7,249 bases of DNA from Balneolaceae bacterium (GCA_007134665.1 SLKH01000320.1:1-7249); one strand, 5' to 3'. Shown: positions 1-6,326, numbered from the stretch's first letter. Made by a program: numbers and translations. Notes: a model not told the origin generated them from the letters alone.

Positions 1-1038
1 ATTTCCGAGATGTCACCGCAGCACGTGCGGGGTAAGTTCGTATCGGTAAACCAGTTAATGATTATGATTGGGATTCTCTGTGCACAGCTCATGAACTGGC
101 AGATTTCACTAATCGATACAGAACTTGCCGGAAATGCTACCGCGGAGATGATCCGCAACAGCTGGCTGGGCCAAACAGGTTGGAGATGGATGTTCGGTGT
201 TGAAGCGATTCCGGCTTTTTTGTTCTTTCTGCTGATGATCTATATGCCGGAAAGTGTGCGCTGGCTGGTAAAAAATGGCCAGGCTGAGGAAGCGAGGAAA
301 ACCCTGATACGAATTGGTGGTGAAGCCTATGCGGATGCGGAAATACGTGAAATACAGAAAACGATGGGTGAAAATGAAACGGGCTGGTCGCATCTGAAGA
401 AACTCATGGAGCCCAATGTTCTTAAAGTACTGATGCTTGGATTCTTCCTTGCCTTGTTACAGCAATGGAGCGGCATGAATGTCGTGTTTTATTATGCAGC
501 CGATATCTTCCAGGCAGCCGGTTACGATATGCATGAAATGATGCTGCAAATTGTCTGGATCGGAACCATCATGGTGATTTCGGTCATCGGAACAATTTTG
601 CTTGTGGATAAACTGGGCCGCAAAACTCTCATGTTATTTGGAACCGGAGGGCTGGCTGTAATTTATTTCATCGAAGGATATTTCTTTCAGATTGGAATGA
701 TCGGTACTCCGATCATAGTACTCACGCTTCTTAGTGTGGCGATCTATTCTTTTACCCTGGCACCGGTACTTTGGGTCATATTGTCTGAAATATTCCCGAA
801 CCACCTGAGGGGTGCAGCCATGTCGCTGGCCGCCGTTATGCACTGGGTGGGCAATTTTTCTCTTACCTTTACATTTCCTTCCATTCAGGCGAGTCTTGGC
901 TGGACCCTGAATTTCTGGCTTTACGGTTTAATTTGTGTGGTTGGTTTTATCATTGTTGCCATCACACTTGTCGAGACCAAAGGTAAATCACTTGAACAGA
1001 TCGAATTTGAACTGATCGGTAAAAAGAAGTCTGGATAA
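1..1038 (+). CDS. MFS sugar:H+ symporter, XylE/sugar porter family (5'-partial)
   Basis: This inner-membrane secondary transporter probably takes up a monosaccharide with protons. The frame is open from base 1 and the first codons (Ile-Ser-Glu-Met-Ser-Pro, then RG at visible residues 10-11) match the E-x-S-P-x-x-x-R-G loop after TM4 of sugar porters, so the gene begins upstream. The ATG at 10 is internal. The visible 345 residues carry the family marks in order: PESVRWL after TM6 (about residues 83-89), a hydrophilic central loop, QQWSGMNVVFYYA in TM7 (about 154-166), DKLGRK between TM8 and TM9, PVLWVILSEIFP in TM10 followed by RG, and VETKGKSLEQIE after TM12. E. coli XylE has nearly the same motif series, but the substrate cannot be fixed from motifs. 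It converges on arsA with a 9-base gap, with no clear terminator between them. It is unlikely to be the arsenite pump. Confidence 0.93.
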   Translation: MSEMSPQHVRGKFVSVNQLMIMIGILCAQLMNWQISLIDTELAGNATAEMIRNSWLGQTGWRWMFGVEAIPAFLFFLLMIYMPESVRWLVKNGQAEEARKTLIRIGGEAYADAEIREIQKTMGENETGWSHLKKLMEPNVLKVLMLGFFLALLQQWSGMNVVFYYAADIFQAAGYDMHEMMLQIVWIGTIMVISVIGTILLVDKLGRKTLMLFGTGGLAVIYFIEGYFFQIGMIGTPIIVLTLLSVAIYSFTLAPVLWVILSEIFPNHLRGAAMSLAAVMHWVGNFSLTFTFPSIQASLGWTLNFWLYGLICVVGFIIVAITLVETKGKSLEQIEFELIGKKKSG

Positions 1039-1047
1039 GTTGATGAT

Positions 1048-2826
1048 TTAAACGGCCGTTTCCAGAGCCATGCTTTTCATTAATTCACCTAATACAGGTT
1101 CATCTGCTATCCAGGGAATTGCATAAAGTTTATCTGCATGTTTCACCTTGATCTTATCAATCAGCGGCCGCTCTGAAGCCGCCCGTTGTTTCAGCAGCGG
1201 ATCTTTGATATCAGTTACAGCCATACTTTGATTGGCAATCCAGGCATAGGGTTCAATACCGGTTCTTCTCAAATCATCCTGCAGTTTAACTGCTTCCGTG
1301 ATGGGTGTAGTTTCAGGTATAGTAACGATGAATAATTTTGAATAATCAGGATCCTGAAGATACATGTACGGGGTTTTTAACTTATCAGTATTTAAATCTG
1401 AATTCCTGAGTACCTCACGGTGATAACTGCCCGTTGAGTCAAGCAGCAAAAGCGTGTGTCCGGTCGGAGCTGTATCAACAACAACATATTTTCGTTTGGC
1501 CTGGTGTATGACTTTTGAAAAAGCCTGAAAAACAGCCACTTCTTCTGTACATGGCGATTCCAGGTCCTCTCGTAACAGTTTTAACTCTTCTTCAGTCTTA
1601 TTCTTTCCTTTATTCTGAAGCACTTTCTCAATATAAGCCTGTTTTTCTGCAACCGGATCAATTCTGTCTACAGTAAGGGTTTCCGGGAGTTCAAGATCAC
1701 CGATATGATCAGTTAAATGTGCGGCAGGATCAGTTGTTGTTAAATGCACTGTAAAACCTCTTTGTGCCAGCTTCAAAGCGATAGCTGCAGCGACAGTCGT
1801 TTTACCAACTCCACCCTTTCCCATTGTCATGACAAGCCCATGGTCCTTCTCTCTTGAAAGATCATCCACGAGCTGATCGAGGTCAGGAGCCGGATTTTCA
1901 TGTTGTCCGTAGAAATCAGGTTGACCATTCTCTCTGATTTCCTTCCGGTCGAGTGGCTGAAATACTTTACGAAGCCGATCGATACCAAGCAGGTTATATG
2001 GCCGAAGCGGGAACACCAGTTGTTTCATATTTTTAAGCCGGTCGGGCATCTGAGCCAGTGTTTTATCTGCATTCTCCTTCATCTTACGGGCAAATGGGTC
2101 AGATTTATCAACGGGTTCAAAATATCCGTTGATTAGTAGTACTTGGTTTGACAGGCCCATTTCATTCAATTCCCTGCCGGATCGGTCAGCTTCCCGAAGT
2201 GCTGATGAGTCCGGCCGGCTGACGAGGTAAATGGTTGTCGAATGTTCATCCTGCAAACGTTCCACTACTTTTTGATAACGTTTCTGGCTGGTTTTCAGAG
2301 CTGATGACGGACCGATACAGGAAGCTCCATCAGGATTGGATTCGATGAAGTTGCTCCATGCAGCCGGCAGTTCAAGAAGCCGAAGTGTGTGGCCTGTTGG
2401 AGCGGTATCAAATATGATTACATCATAAGGCTGATCACCCTCATTTCCTGCAACGTATCTTGCAAATTCATCAAAAGCTGCGATTTCAGTTGTACATGCC
2501 CCCGATAATTCTTCCCTGATTTTATCGATCTCGTGATTGGGCAATATATCTTCCAGAGGAGAAATAACACGATTTCGATACTCTTCAGCCGAAAGTTCCG
2601 GATCAATATTCACTGCCTGAAGATTGTCGACACCTTTTACCAGGGTGATTTTTTCAGTTATATCAGTACTCAGAACTTCTTTCAGGTTTGATGCCGGATC
2701 TGTACTGATTAACAAGACGTTTTTCCCTTCATCGGCAAGTATCACTGCTGTTGCACTCGCGAGTGAGGTCTTGCCTACACCGCCTTTGCCGGTAAAAAAA
2801 ATATATGGGGTAATTTCAGGAAACAT
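1048..2826 (-). CDS. arsA: ArsA, arsenical pump-driving ATPase
   Basis: This cytosolic ATPase takes As(III)/Sb(III) from the chaperone ArsD and energises efflux through a membrane pump (ArsB type). At 592 aa it has the full two-domain layout (R773 ArsA is 583 aa). The A1 P-loop GKGGVGKT is at residues 13-20 and the A2 P-loop GKGGVGKT at 336-343. Each half has its DTAPTGHT signal-transduction motif (140-147 and 451-458). The three metalloid-binding cysteines of R773 ArsA (113, 172, 422) correspond to Cys111 (ACTTE), Cys170 (SCIG) and Cys426 (PCTEE), so the metal-activated form is intact rather than a tail-anchored-protein (Get3) type. The start is the ATG just past a 60-base gap after arsD; there is no strong ribosome binding site. 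It is probably co-transcribed with arsD. No pump gene is in the window, so the membrane partner must lie elsewhere. Confidence 0.95.
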   Translation of the reverse strand: MFPEITPYIFFTGKGGVGKTSLASATAVILADEGKNVLLISTDPASNLKEVLSTDITEKITLVKGVDNLQAVNIDPELSAEEYRNRVISPLEDILPNHEIDKIREELSGACTTEIAAFDEFARYVAGNEGDQPYDVIIFDTAPTGHTLRLLELPAAWSNFIESNPDGASCIGPSSALKTSQKRYQKVVERLQDEHSTTIYLVSRPDSSALREADRSGRELNEMGLSNQVLLINGYFEPVDKSDPFARKMKENADKTLAQMPDRLKNMKQLVFPLRPYNLLGIDRLRKVFQPLDRKEIRENGQPDFYGQHENPAPDLDQLVDDLSREKDHGLVMTMGKGGVGKTTVAAAIALKLAQRGFTVHLTTTDPAAHLTDHIGDLELPETLTVDRIDPVAEKQAYIEKVLQNKGKNKTEEELKLLREDLESPCTEEVAVFQAFSKVIHQAKRKYVVVDTAPTGHTLLLLDSTGSYHREVLRNSDLNTDKLKTPYMYLQDPDYSKLFIVTIPETTPITEAVKLQDDLRRTGIEPYAWIANQSMAVTDIKDPLLKQRAASERPLIDKIKVKHADKLYAIPWIADEPVLGELMKSMALETAV

Positions 2827-2886
2827 TTCTTGAAGGTTTATTAGATTAATTCAGTTCGATGAACAGTAAAACAGAAGAGTCTTTAT

Positions 2887-3462
2887 TTAACAGCATCCAC
2901 TCCCCGGAGCACAGCCATTTGCTGATATACCAAGCAATTCATTCGCAGTCTGAAGCGTGGATTGAGTAATATTCTGGCGAATGTTGATCCCATTTTGCAT
3001 GGCTTGCACCAATTCCTGTATGGGTATGTTCAATCCTTCTCCTCTCTTGAAAAGGGATCGAACTTCAGATTCATTTCCAACTGTAACTGCCTTTTCAAGG
3101 TTATTCAATATCTCCGGAGTGGTGTCAGGTGTTTGATCAATACTGTTTGTAGATGTGTTTGAGTTTTTTGAAAGCCACTCCGATAATTGTTGCCTGTCAG
3201 GGTAGCTGCCTTCAGATATGATTTGGCCGTTAATGAATATAACAGGTAAAATATCAGAACCTGATTTTTGCAACCTTGACAGGACTTCCGGATTTTCTTT
3301 AAAAGCCGCTGGTTCTTGTCCCAGGTTAAACCGGTTTACCTGCACTCCCTGTGATTTCAGCCACTTGACATCATTTGCAAAATCTGATAAAACATCATCT
3401 ACATCCGGACCACAGACTCCGGTGCTGCAGCACATGGCAGGATCATACACTTCAATTCTCAT
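2887..3462 (-). CDS. arsD: ArsD, arsenite metallochaperone with C-terminal Cys extension
   Basis: ArsD binds As(III)/Sb(III) in the cytosol and hands it to ArsA, and can act as a weak repressor in some systems. The N-terminal thioredoxin-like domain (about residues 1-100) has the metal site MCCSTGVCG with Cys11, Cys12 and Cys17, equivalent to Cys12/13/18 of R773 ArsD. It ends with the family pattern LPVIFINGQIISEGSYPDRQQLSEWL. The protein is 191 aa, against about 120 for typical ArsD. After a Ser/Thr/Asn/Asp-rich linker (about 101-115) comes a predicted helical segment (116-182) and the tail CAPGSGCC with Cys184, Cys190 and Cys191. R773 ArsD also carries C-terminal Cys pairs, but without such a domain between. 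The segment around LVQAMQNGINIRQ weakly recalls AhpD/carboxymuconolactone-decarboxylase-like helices; this is only an impression. The gene lies upstream of arsA on the same strand and is preceded by a perfect palindrome. There is no Shine-Dalgarno sequence; the leader is A/T-rich. Confidence 0.93.
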   Translation of the reverse strand: MRIEVYDPAMCCSTGVCGPDVDDVLSDFANDVKWLKSQGVQVNRFNLGQEPAAFKENPEVLSRLQKSGSDILPVIFINGQIISEGSYPDRQQLSEWLSKNSNTSTNSIDQTPDTTPEILNNLEKAVTVGNESEVRSLFKRGEGLNIPIQELVQAMQNGINIRQNITQSTLQTANELLGISANGCAPGSGCC

Positions 3463-3493
3463 AATCTTAATATTATTAGCCTGAATTTAATTT

Positions 3494-3509
3494 ATCGTAA
3501 AACTACGAT
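3494..3509 (-). promoter_or_regulatory. Candidate operator of arsDA (perfect palindrome)
   Basis: The plus strand reads ATCGTA-AAAC-TACGAT, a perfect 6-bp inverted repeat with a 4-base spacer. Its edge is 31 bases upstream of the arsD start codon, where a repressor would cover the promoter or transcription start. Size and symmetry suit a winged-helix dimer such as ArsR, the usual regulator of ars genes, but no arsR gene is in the window, so the binding protein is inferred. The spacer could also form the loop of a tiny hairpin. Position and symmetry are seen; function is not. Confidence 0.45.
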
Positions 3510-3533
3510 TAAATAATCAGACTTCCAACATCT

Positions 3534-3553
3534 GCCTGTTAAAAGTTTCAGGC
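3534..3553 (-). terminator. Weak hairpin just after the DinB-family gene
   Basis: GCCTG at 3534-3538 and CAGGC at 3549-3553 form a 5-bp stem with a 10-base loop, starting three bases past the stop codon of the minus-strand DinB-family gene. No T-run follows in the direction of transcription, so this is at most a weak stop or an RNA-stabilising hairpin between that gene and the arsDA promoter. Confidence 0.22.
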
Positions 3554-3556
3554 GAA

Positions 3557-4000
3557 TCAGTCCGGATATGGTTTTCCGTATTTCACTGCAAGGCCAATTT
3601 GTCCGGCGTGATAGGCTGTGTGGGTCATAATCCGGCCGAGTGCTTCCAGTTTTGTAACCGTTCCAAACTCTGCGGTCGTGACTTGTCCGTTCCAGTCATC
3701 GATTGTCCGGATAGAACTTCCCAGTTCATCTTCTGCCCTCTTTGTCAGTTCGAGAAGAGGTTTCAGTTCATGAAACTGTCCTCTGTCTTTTGCAATCGAC
3801 CCGATTGTCTGTGCCTTAACTTCGATATCACTGCCAAAAACATTTTTGGCAAAGAGCAGTTCCACCTCGGCGATATGCCTGAGCAGCCAGCCAACACTGT
3901 TGGAGCCGGGGTGCACACGGTTAAGCAGATGTTCATTCCTGAGAGAACCGAGCTGATTGGTAAGCCGTGACCTGCCCATTATCCACATTTTATATTTCAT
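3557..4000 (-). CDS. DinB-family protein (putative metal-dependent hydrolase or thiol transferase)
   Basis: This 147-aa protein has the DinB/YfiT four-helix-bundle pattern. The three expected metal ligands are visible: His42 in the segment LLRHIAEVE, and His127 plus His131 in MTHTAYHAGQIG near the C terminus. This His triad binds a divalent metal in the superfamily, whose known members include bacillithiol S-transferases and mycothiol-dependent enzymes; most are uncharacterised. Despite the name, it is unrelated to DNA polymerase IV. The start is the ATG at the right end, giving a normal family length. The gene is on the same strand as arsD, 94 bases upstream of it, but the palindrome and a small hairpin between them suggest separate transcription. 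A thiol-related detoxification role next to arsenic genes is possible, but no sequence feature proves it. Confidence 0.85.
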   Translation of the reverse strand: MKYKMWIMGRSRLTNQLGSLRNEHLLNRVHPGSNSVGWLLRHIAEVELLFAKNVFGSDIEVKAQTIGSIAKDRGQFHELKPLLELTKRAEDELGSSIRTIDDWNGQVTTAEFGTVTKLEALGRIMTHTAYHAGQIGLAVKYGKPYPD

Positions 4001-4338
4001 GATGATGAATTTGATGTTTTGATTTATGGGTTGAATAATTCCTATATCTCAGTTATAACTCAATATGAAAACGGTTTATATTGCTTTAATAGGGTTAAAA
4101 AAATTGGATGTTAATTATAAGATAGAAATATACAACATCAACACTTCTGCGATTAAAAATCCATGAAATAAATAAGCCTTTATAATTACTCTTTTTCTGT
4201 TCTGTTCAAATCTATATGTTCAAACCGAAATGGAATCTTAACAATCTGCTCAACCCGGATTCAAACTTAATCCGGGTTGAGCAGCTGTTTACACTTTCAA
4301 ATCCATTTACTCAGGGCTCATAAAGGAGTATACTTATA
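4001..4338. other. Divergent intergenic region without a convincing gene
   Basis: This A/T-rich stretch lies between the starts of the DinB-family gene (minus) and the riboswitch operon (plus), so it must hold at least the promoter of the DinB-family gene. Visible items are a 10-base palindrome AGTTATAACT at 4051-4060, about 50 bases upstream of the DinB start, a pair of TGTTCAAA words (4203-4210 and 4217-4224), and the large hairpin described separately. A 33-codon open frame (4065-4166) has no ribosome binding site and no recognisable product. I see no clear -10/-35 pair for the DinB-family gene. Confidence 0.6.
4246..4284. repeat. Perfect 16-bp inverted repeat (strong hairpin) of unknown role
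   Basis: The left arm CTGCTCAACCCGGATT (4246-4261) pairs perfectly with the right arm at 4269-4284 around a 7-base loop (CAAACTT). AACA at 4240-4243 and TGTT at 4286-4289 can extend the stem past a small internal loop. No T-run follows on either strand and no gene reads toward it within the window, so it does not look like an ordinary intrinsic terminator. It could be a REP-like or MITE-derived element, a DNA cruciform or protein site, or a leftover terminator of a lost gene. The pairing itself is certain. Confidence 0.7.
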
Positions 4339-4369
4339 TTGATTCTTCTTTAAATCCTCATTCTAAAAT
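4339..4369 (+). promoter_or_regulatory. Candidate promoter of the riboswitch operon
   Basis: TTGATT at 4339-4344 and TAAAAT at 4364-4369 resemble -35 and -10 boxes with a 19-base spacer, slightly longer than the usual 17. The TTG ... TAnnnTnG arrangement is also compatible with the primary-sigma promoters of Bacteroidota, although the -7 motif TAnnTTTG is only partly matched. The expected start, near 4375, would fall just ahead of the riboswitch aptamer, which is the main argument for this pair. Confidence 0.35.
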
Positions 4370-4378
4370 GGTATCATA

Positions 4379-4459
4379 AAGGTCAGGGGTGCTGCCTGCC
4401 GGCGGCTGAGATAATACCCATTGAACCTGATCCGGATAATGCCGGCGAAGGGAAATATT
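4379..4459 (+). promoter_or_regulatory. TPP riboswitch (THI element) aptamer
   Basis: All conserved parts of the thiamine pyrophosphate aptamer are present in order. GGGGTGC (4386-4392) pairs through GGG with the ACCC at 4417-4420 (P2). A P3 hairpin is formed by GCTGCC (4391-4396) and GGCGGC (4401-4406). The pyrimidine-binding CTGAGA is at 4406-4411. ACCTGATC begins at 4425. P5 is CCGG-ATAATG-CCGG (4432-4445), and the GCGAAGGGA end closes at 4453. P1 is poor: flanking bases give only about four pairs out of six, one of them G-U. The element should sense TPP in the nascent mRNA and lower expression of the four plus-strand genes that follow. This makes the operon thiamine-linked with high confidence, even though its enzymes are atypical. 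Confidence 0.95.
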
Positions 4460-4473
4460 CTGTTAATCCTCCC

Positions 4474-4491
4474 GGATCTTATCAGATTTTT
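4474..4491 (+). terminator. Candidate riboswitch terminator hairpin
   Basis: GGATCT (4474-4479) and AGATTT (4484-4489) form a short stem (four Watson-Crick and two G-U pairs) around TATC, overlapping a run of five T's at 4487-4491. The stem is weak for a stand-alone terminator. It overlaps CCGGATC (4472-4478), which is the exact complement of GATCCGG inside the aptamer (4429-4435), so the two pairings exclude each other, as in a transcriptional off-switch. A translational mechanism acting on the start at 4540 is not excluded. Confidence 0.33.
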
Positions 4492-4539
4492 CGCTTGCCC
4501 ACTATTGTCCGCTCATTTATCAACAGGAACATCCATTAC

Positions 4540-5265
4540 ATGAGTAACATTGAAAAGAAGCAATTCGACCAGGTAACTAAAACGCTGGATAACTGGCAGG
4601 GGCGCAGTGAGTGGTTTTTTAACAGAGAATTCACGGATAAATATGAAGACTACTACGAGGGTCCTTATAAACGAGCGGAGATCTGGCAGAAGAAAACCCT
4701 GGCAAAACTCATCCAAAAAGATCAGCGAGTAAAAAACCTTCTTGAGTTTGGATGTGGCACAACCCGGTTTACCCGATGGTGGAACGAAATTGGCATCGAC
4801 GCAATGGGTGCAGATATCTCACCGTTTATGCTGGCTCAGGGAATCAGGTTATTCGACGGCGATCTGGTTCTGGCCGATTCTCACCATATGCCTTTCAAGG
4901 ACAACAGCTTCGATGCGCTTGCTTTCATTGCCACCTTTGCCTACTACAATGACCCGGTGAAGGTGATCCGTGAAGCGCTGAGGGTGGGGCGTTACGGTAT
5001 GTTGTTTGGCATAATGAACCGTAATTCTCCTAAAGTGGTCAGGCGGCGGGTACAGGAGGCGTTTGGCAAAAACAAGTATTACGAAACTGCCAAATTCTAC
5101 ACCCCAAAAAAGCTGATCGAAAAAATTCACGAAGCTCTAGATGGCCGTTTGTACACCATCGAATGGACTTCAACGGGCCTGCCCAAATGGTTCCCTGTCC
5201 AGCAGTGGGGCCTGCCTGTGGGAGACTTTTTTGGACTCTATGTAAAAATGACTGATGTGGAATGA
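4540..5265 (+). CDS. Class I SAM-dependent methyltransferase, substrate unknown
   Basis: This 241-aa cytosolic protein is the first gene under the TPP riboswitch. The Rossmann-fold methyltransferase motifs are clear: motif I LLEFGCGTTRF (residues 67-77, glycines 71 and 73 contacting SAM), Asp92 in GADISPFMLAQG for the ribose, Asp113 in LADSHHMPF for the adenine, and the hydrophobic strand FDALAFIATFAYY (124-136) in the motif IV area. It is closest to the methyltransferase-11/UbiE-like small-molecule type. The ATG at 4540 is chosen, with AGGA at 4525-4528 eleven bases ahead. An in-frame TTG at 4495 would add 15 residues but lies in the riboswitch platform. Its stop overlaps the next start (ATGA), implying translational coupling. 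A Trm112-like protein, the class of small partner that activates several methyltransferases, is encoded three genes on. No methylation step exists in classical thiamine synthesis, so the substrate is open. Confidence 0.88.
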   Translation: MSNIEKKQFDQVTKTLDNWQGRSEWFFNREFTDKYEDYYEGPYKRAEIWQKKTLAKLIQKDQRVKNLLEFGCGTTRFTRWWNEIGIDAMGADISPFMLAQGIRLFDGDLVLADSHHMPFKDNSFDALAFIATFAYYNDPVKVIREALRVGRYGMLFGIMNRNSPKVVRRRVQEAFGKNKYYETAKFYTPKKLIEKIHEALDGRLYTIEWTSTGLPKWFPVQQWGLPVGDFFGLYVKMTDVE

Positions 5266-6326
5266 GTGCTTTTGAAGATAAATCCGGTAAAATAGGTGAA
5301 ACTGAGTTTGCAAATCTGATTCGTCCGAGGTGTGGAAAAATCAAAAATGAAGTAGTTATAGGGCCACTTTTTGGTGTGGATACCGGCGTGATTGACCTGG
5401 GCAACAACCTGGGAATGGCCGTTTCCAGTGATCCGCTTTCCCTGGTTCCCACCCTGGGGCTAAAGGAGTCGGCCTGGTTGTCCGTACAGCTTCTGGTAAA
5501 CGATATGGCAACCACCGGTTTTGCGCCAATGTATGCCCAGATGGTACTGAACCTGCCTCCCGGGCTCTCCAGGGAAGATTTTGAGGAGTACTGGAATTAT
5601 ATTCACCTGTTTTGTGAGAAAAGTGGTGTGGCGATCACCGGCGGGCATACCTGTCAGATTGAGGGACAGAACTCTACCCTATCAGGTGGTGGAACCATGT
5701 TTTTAACCGCACCTCTGGACCAGATAATCTCCAGCAACGGTGCCGGTCCGGGAGACAAAATTATTATGACCAAAGAGACAGCGCTCATCTCTACATCCAT
5801 TCTGGCAATGAGTTTTCCTGAGACAGTAAAGAAAGAGTTTGGTGAAACGGTTTACGAAAAAGCGTGCAGTAATTTTTATCGAACATCGGTTTTAGATGAT
5901 GCTCTCGCTGCGGCTGAAGTCCTGGAAAACAATACCGAGCTCAAAGCGATGCACGATGTAACCGAGGGAGGAGTTCTGGGTGCAGTTGCCGAGATGGCTG
6001 CAGCATCGGGATGTGGATTTCGAATAATGGATGATCTCATACTATCGGGTAACGCTCCAGTGAACATTGCAGAGCTCTTTGAAATCGATCACCGCAGAAT
6101 TGTGGGTGCAGGTTCAATGATCATGGCGGTTAAAGCCGGCCTGGAAGAATCTTTGATTGCACACCTGCTTCACAAAAATATTCCCTCAACGGTAATCGGG
6201 GAGTTTACACATCAAGATAAGGGCTTCGTCATAGTTGAAGATGGTGAAGAAACACCGTTTAAGTTTGACGGCAAGGATCCCTACTGGGGAGCATTTTTCA
6301 ACGCAATAAAGTCGGGGTGGAAATGA
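5262..6326 (+). CDS. AIR-synthase-related protein (PurM/ThiL/HypE/SelD superfamily)
   Basis: Members of this superfamily bind ATP at a glycine/aspartate-rich N-terminal site and phosphorylate or activate a substrate: PurM, ThiL (thiamine monophosphate kinase), HypE and SelD. The 354-aa protein has the AIRS N domain (about 35-150) and C domain (about 160-320). Visible motifs are FGVDTGVI (37-44) at the place of the usual GDDAAVI, Asp57 in SSDP, NDMATTG (80-86), GGHT (127-130), GPGDKIIMTKE (162-172) and HDVTEGGV (231-238). The C-domain motifs look most like HypE. However, the Pro-Arg-Ile-Cys tail that carries HypE's reactive cysteine is absent (the end is KSGWK) and no hydrogenase gene is near. 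One Asp of the GDD motif is Val39. Riboswitch control and the following ThiE-like gene suggest a ThiL-like or other phosphate-transfer step linked to thiamine. Both gene borders are ATGA overlaps. Confidence 0.85.
   Translation: MSAFEDKSGKIGETEFANLIRPRCGKIKNEVVIGPLFGVDTGVIDLGNNLGMAVSSDPLSLVPTLGLKESAWLSVQLLVNDMATTGFAPMYAQMVLNLPPGLSREDFEEYWNYIHLFCEKSGVAITGGHTCQIEGQNSTLSGGGTMFLTAPLDQIISSNGAGPGDKIIMTKETALISTSILAMSFPETVKKEFGETVYEKACSNFYRTSVLDDALAAAEVLENNTELKAMHDVTEGGVLGAVAEMAAASGCGFRIMDDLILSGNAPVNIAELFEIDHRRIVGAGSMIMAVKAGLEESLIAHLLHKNIPSTVIGEFTHQDKGFVIVEDGEETPFKFDGKDPYWGAFFNAIKSGWK

Noticed and set aside
1030..1066. TCTGGA/TCCAGA arms around the palindrome AAACGGCCGTTT at the convergent end of the sugar porter and arsA, as a bidirectional terminator.
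   Set aside because: The outer stem is only 6 bp, the inner palindrome has no loop, there are no T-runs, and most of it is coding sequence of the two genes.
4051..4060. The palindrome AGTTATAACT upstream of the DinB-family gene as an operator.
   Set aside because: A 10-base A/T-rich palindrome is common in intergenic DNA. The symmetry does not extend further and no regulator is nearby.
4065..4166. A 33-codon open frame on the plus strand beginning MKTVYIALIGL.
   Set aside because: There is no Shine-Dalgarno sequence, no recognisable motif, A/T-rich composition like the surrounding intergenic DNA, and a length expected by chance.
4203..4224. Two TGTTCAAA words 14 bases apart as an operator or a short tandem repeat.
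   Set aside because: They are two short A/T-rich words with no further copies nearby, so chance is an adequate explanation.
4495..4539. N-terminal extension of the methyltransferase from a TTG codon.
   Set aside because: It would start inside the riboswitch platform with no ribosome binding site. The ATG at 4540 has AGGA ahead of it and gives a normal methyltransferase N terminus.
5039..5515. Long antisense open frames opposite the methyltransferase and AIRS-like genes.
   Set aside because: They are shadows of strongly supported plus-strand genes with family motifs, and their translations show no coherent protein character.
5262..6326. Calling this gene hypE, a hydrogenase maturation factor.
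   Set aside because: The essential C-terminal PRIC motif is absent, no hyp or hydrogenase genes are present, and the gene is in a TPP-riboswitch operon.
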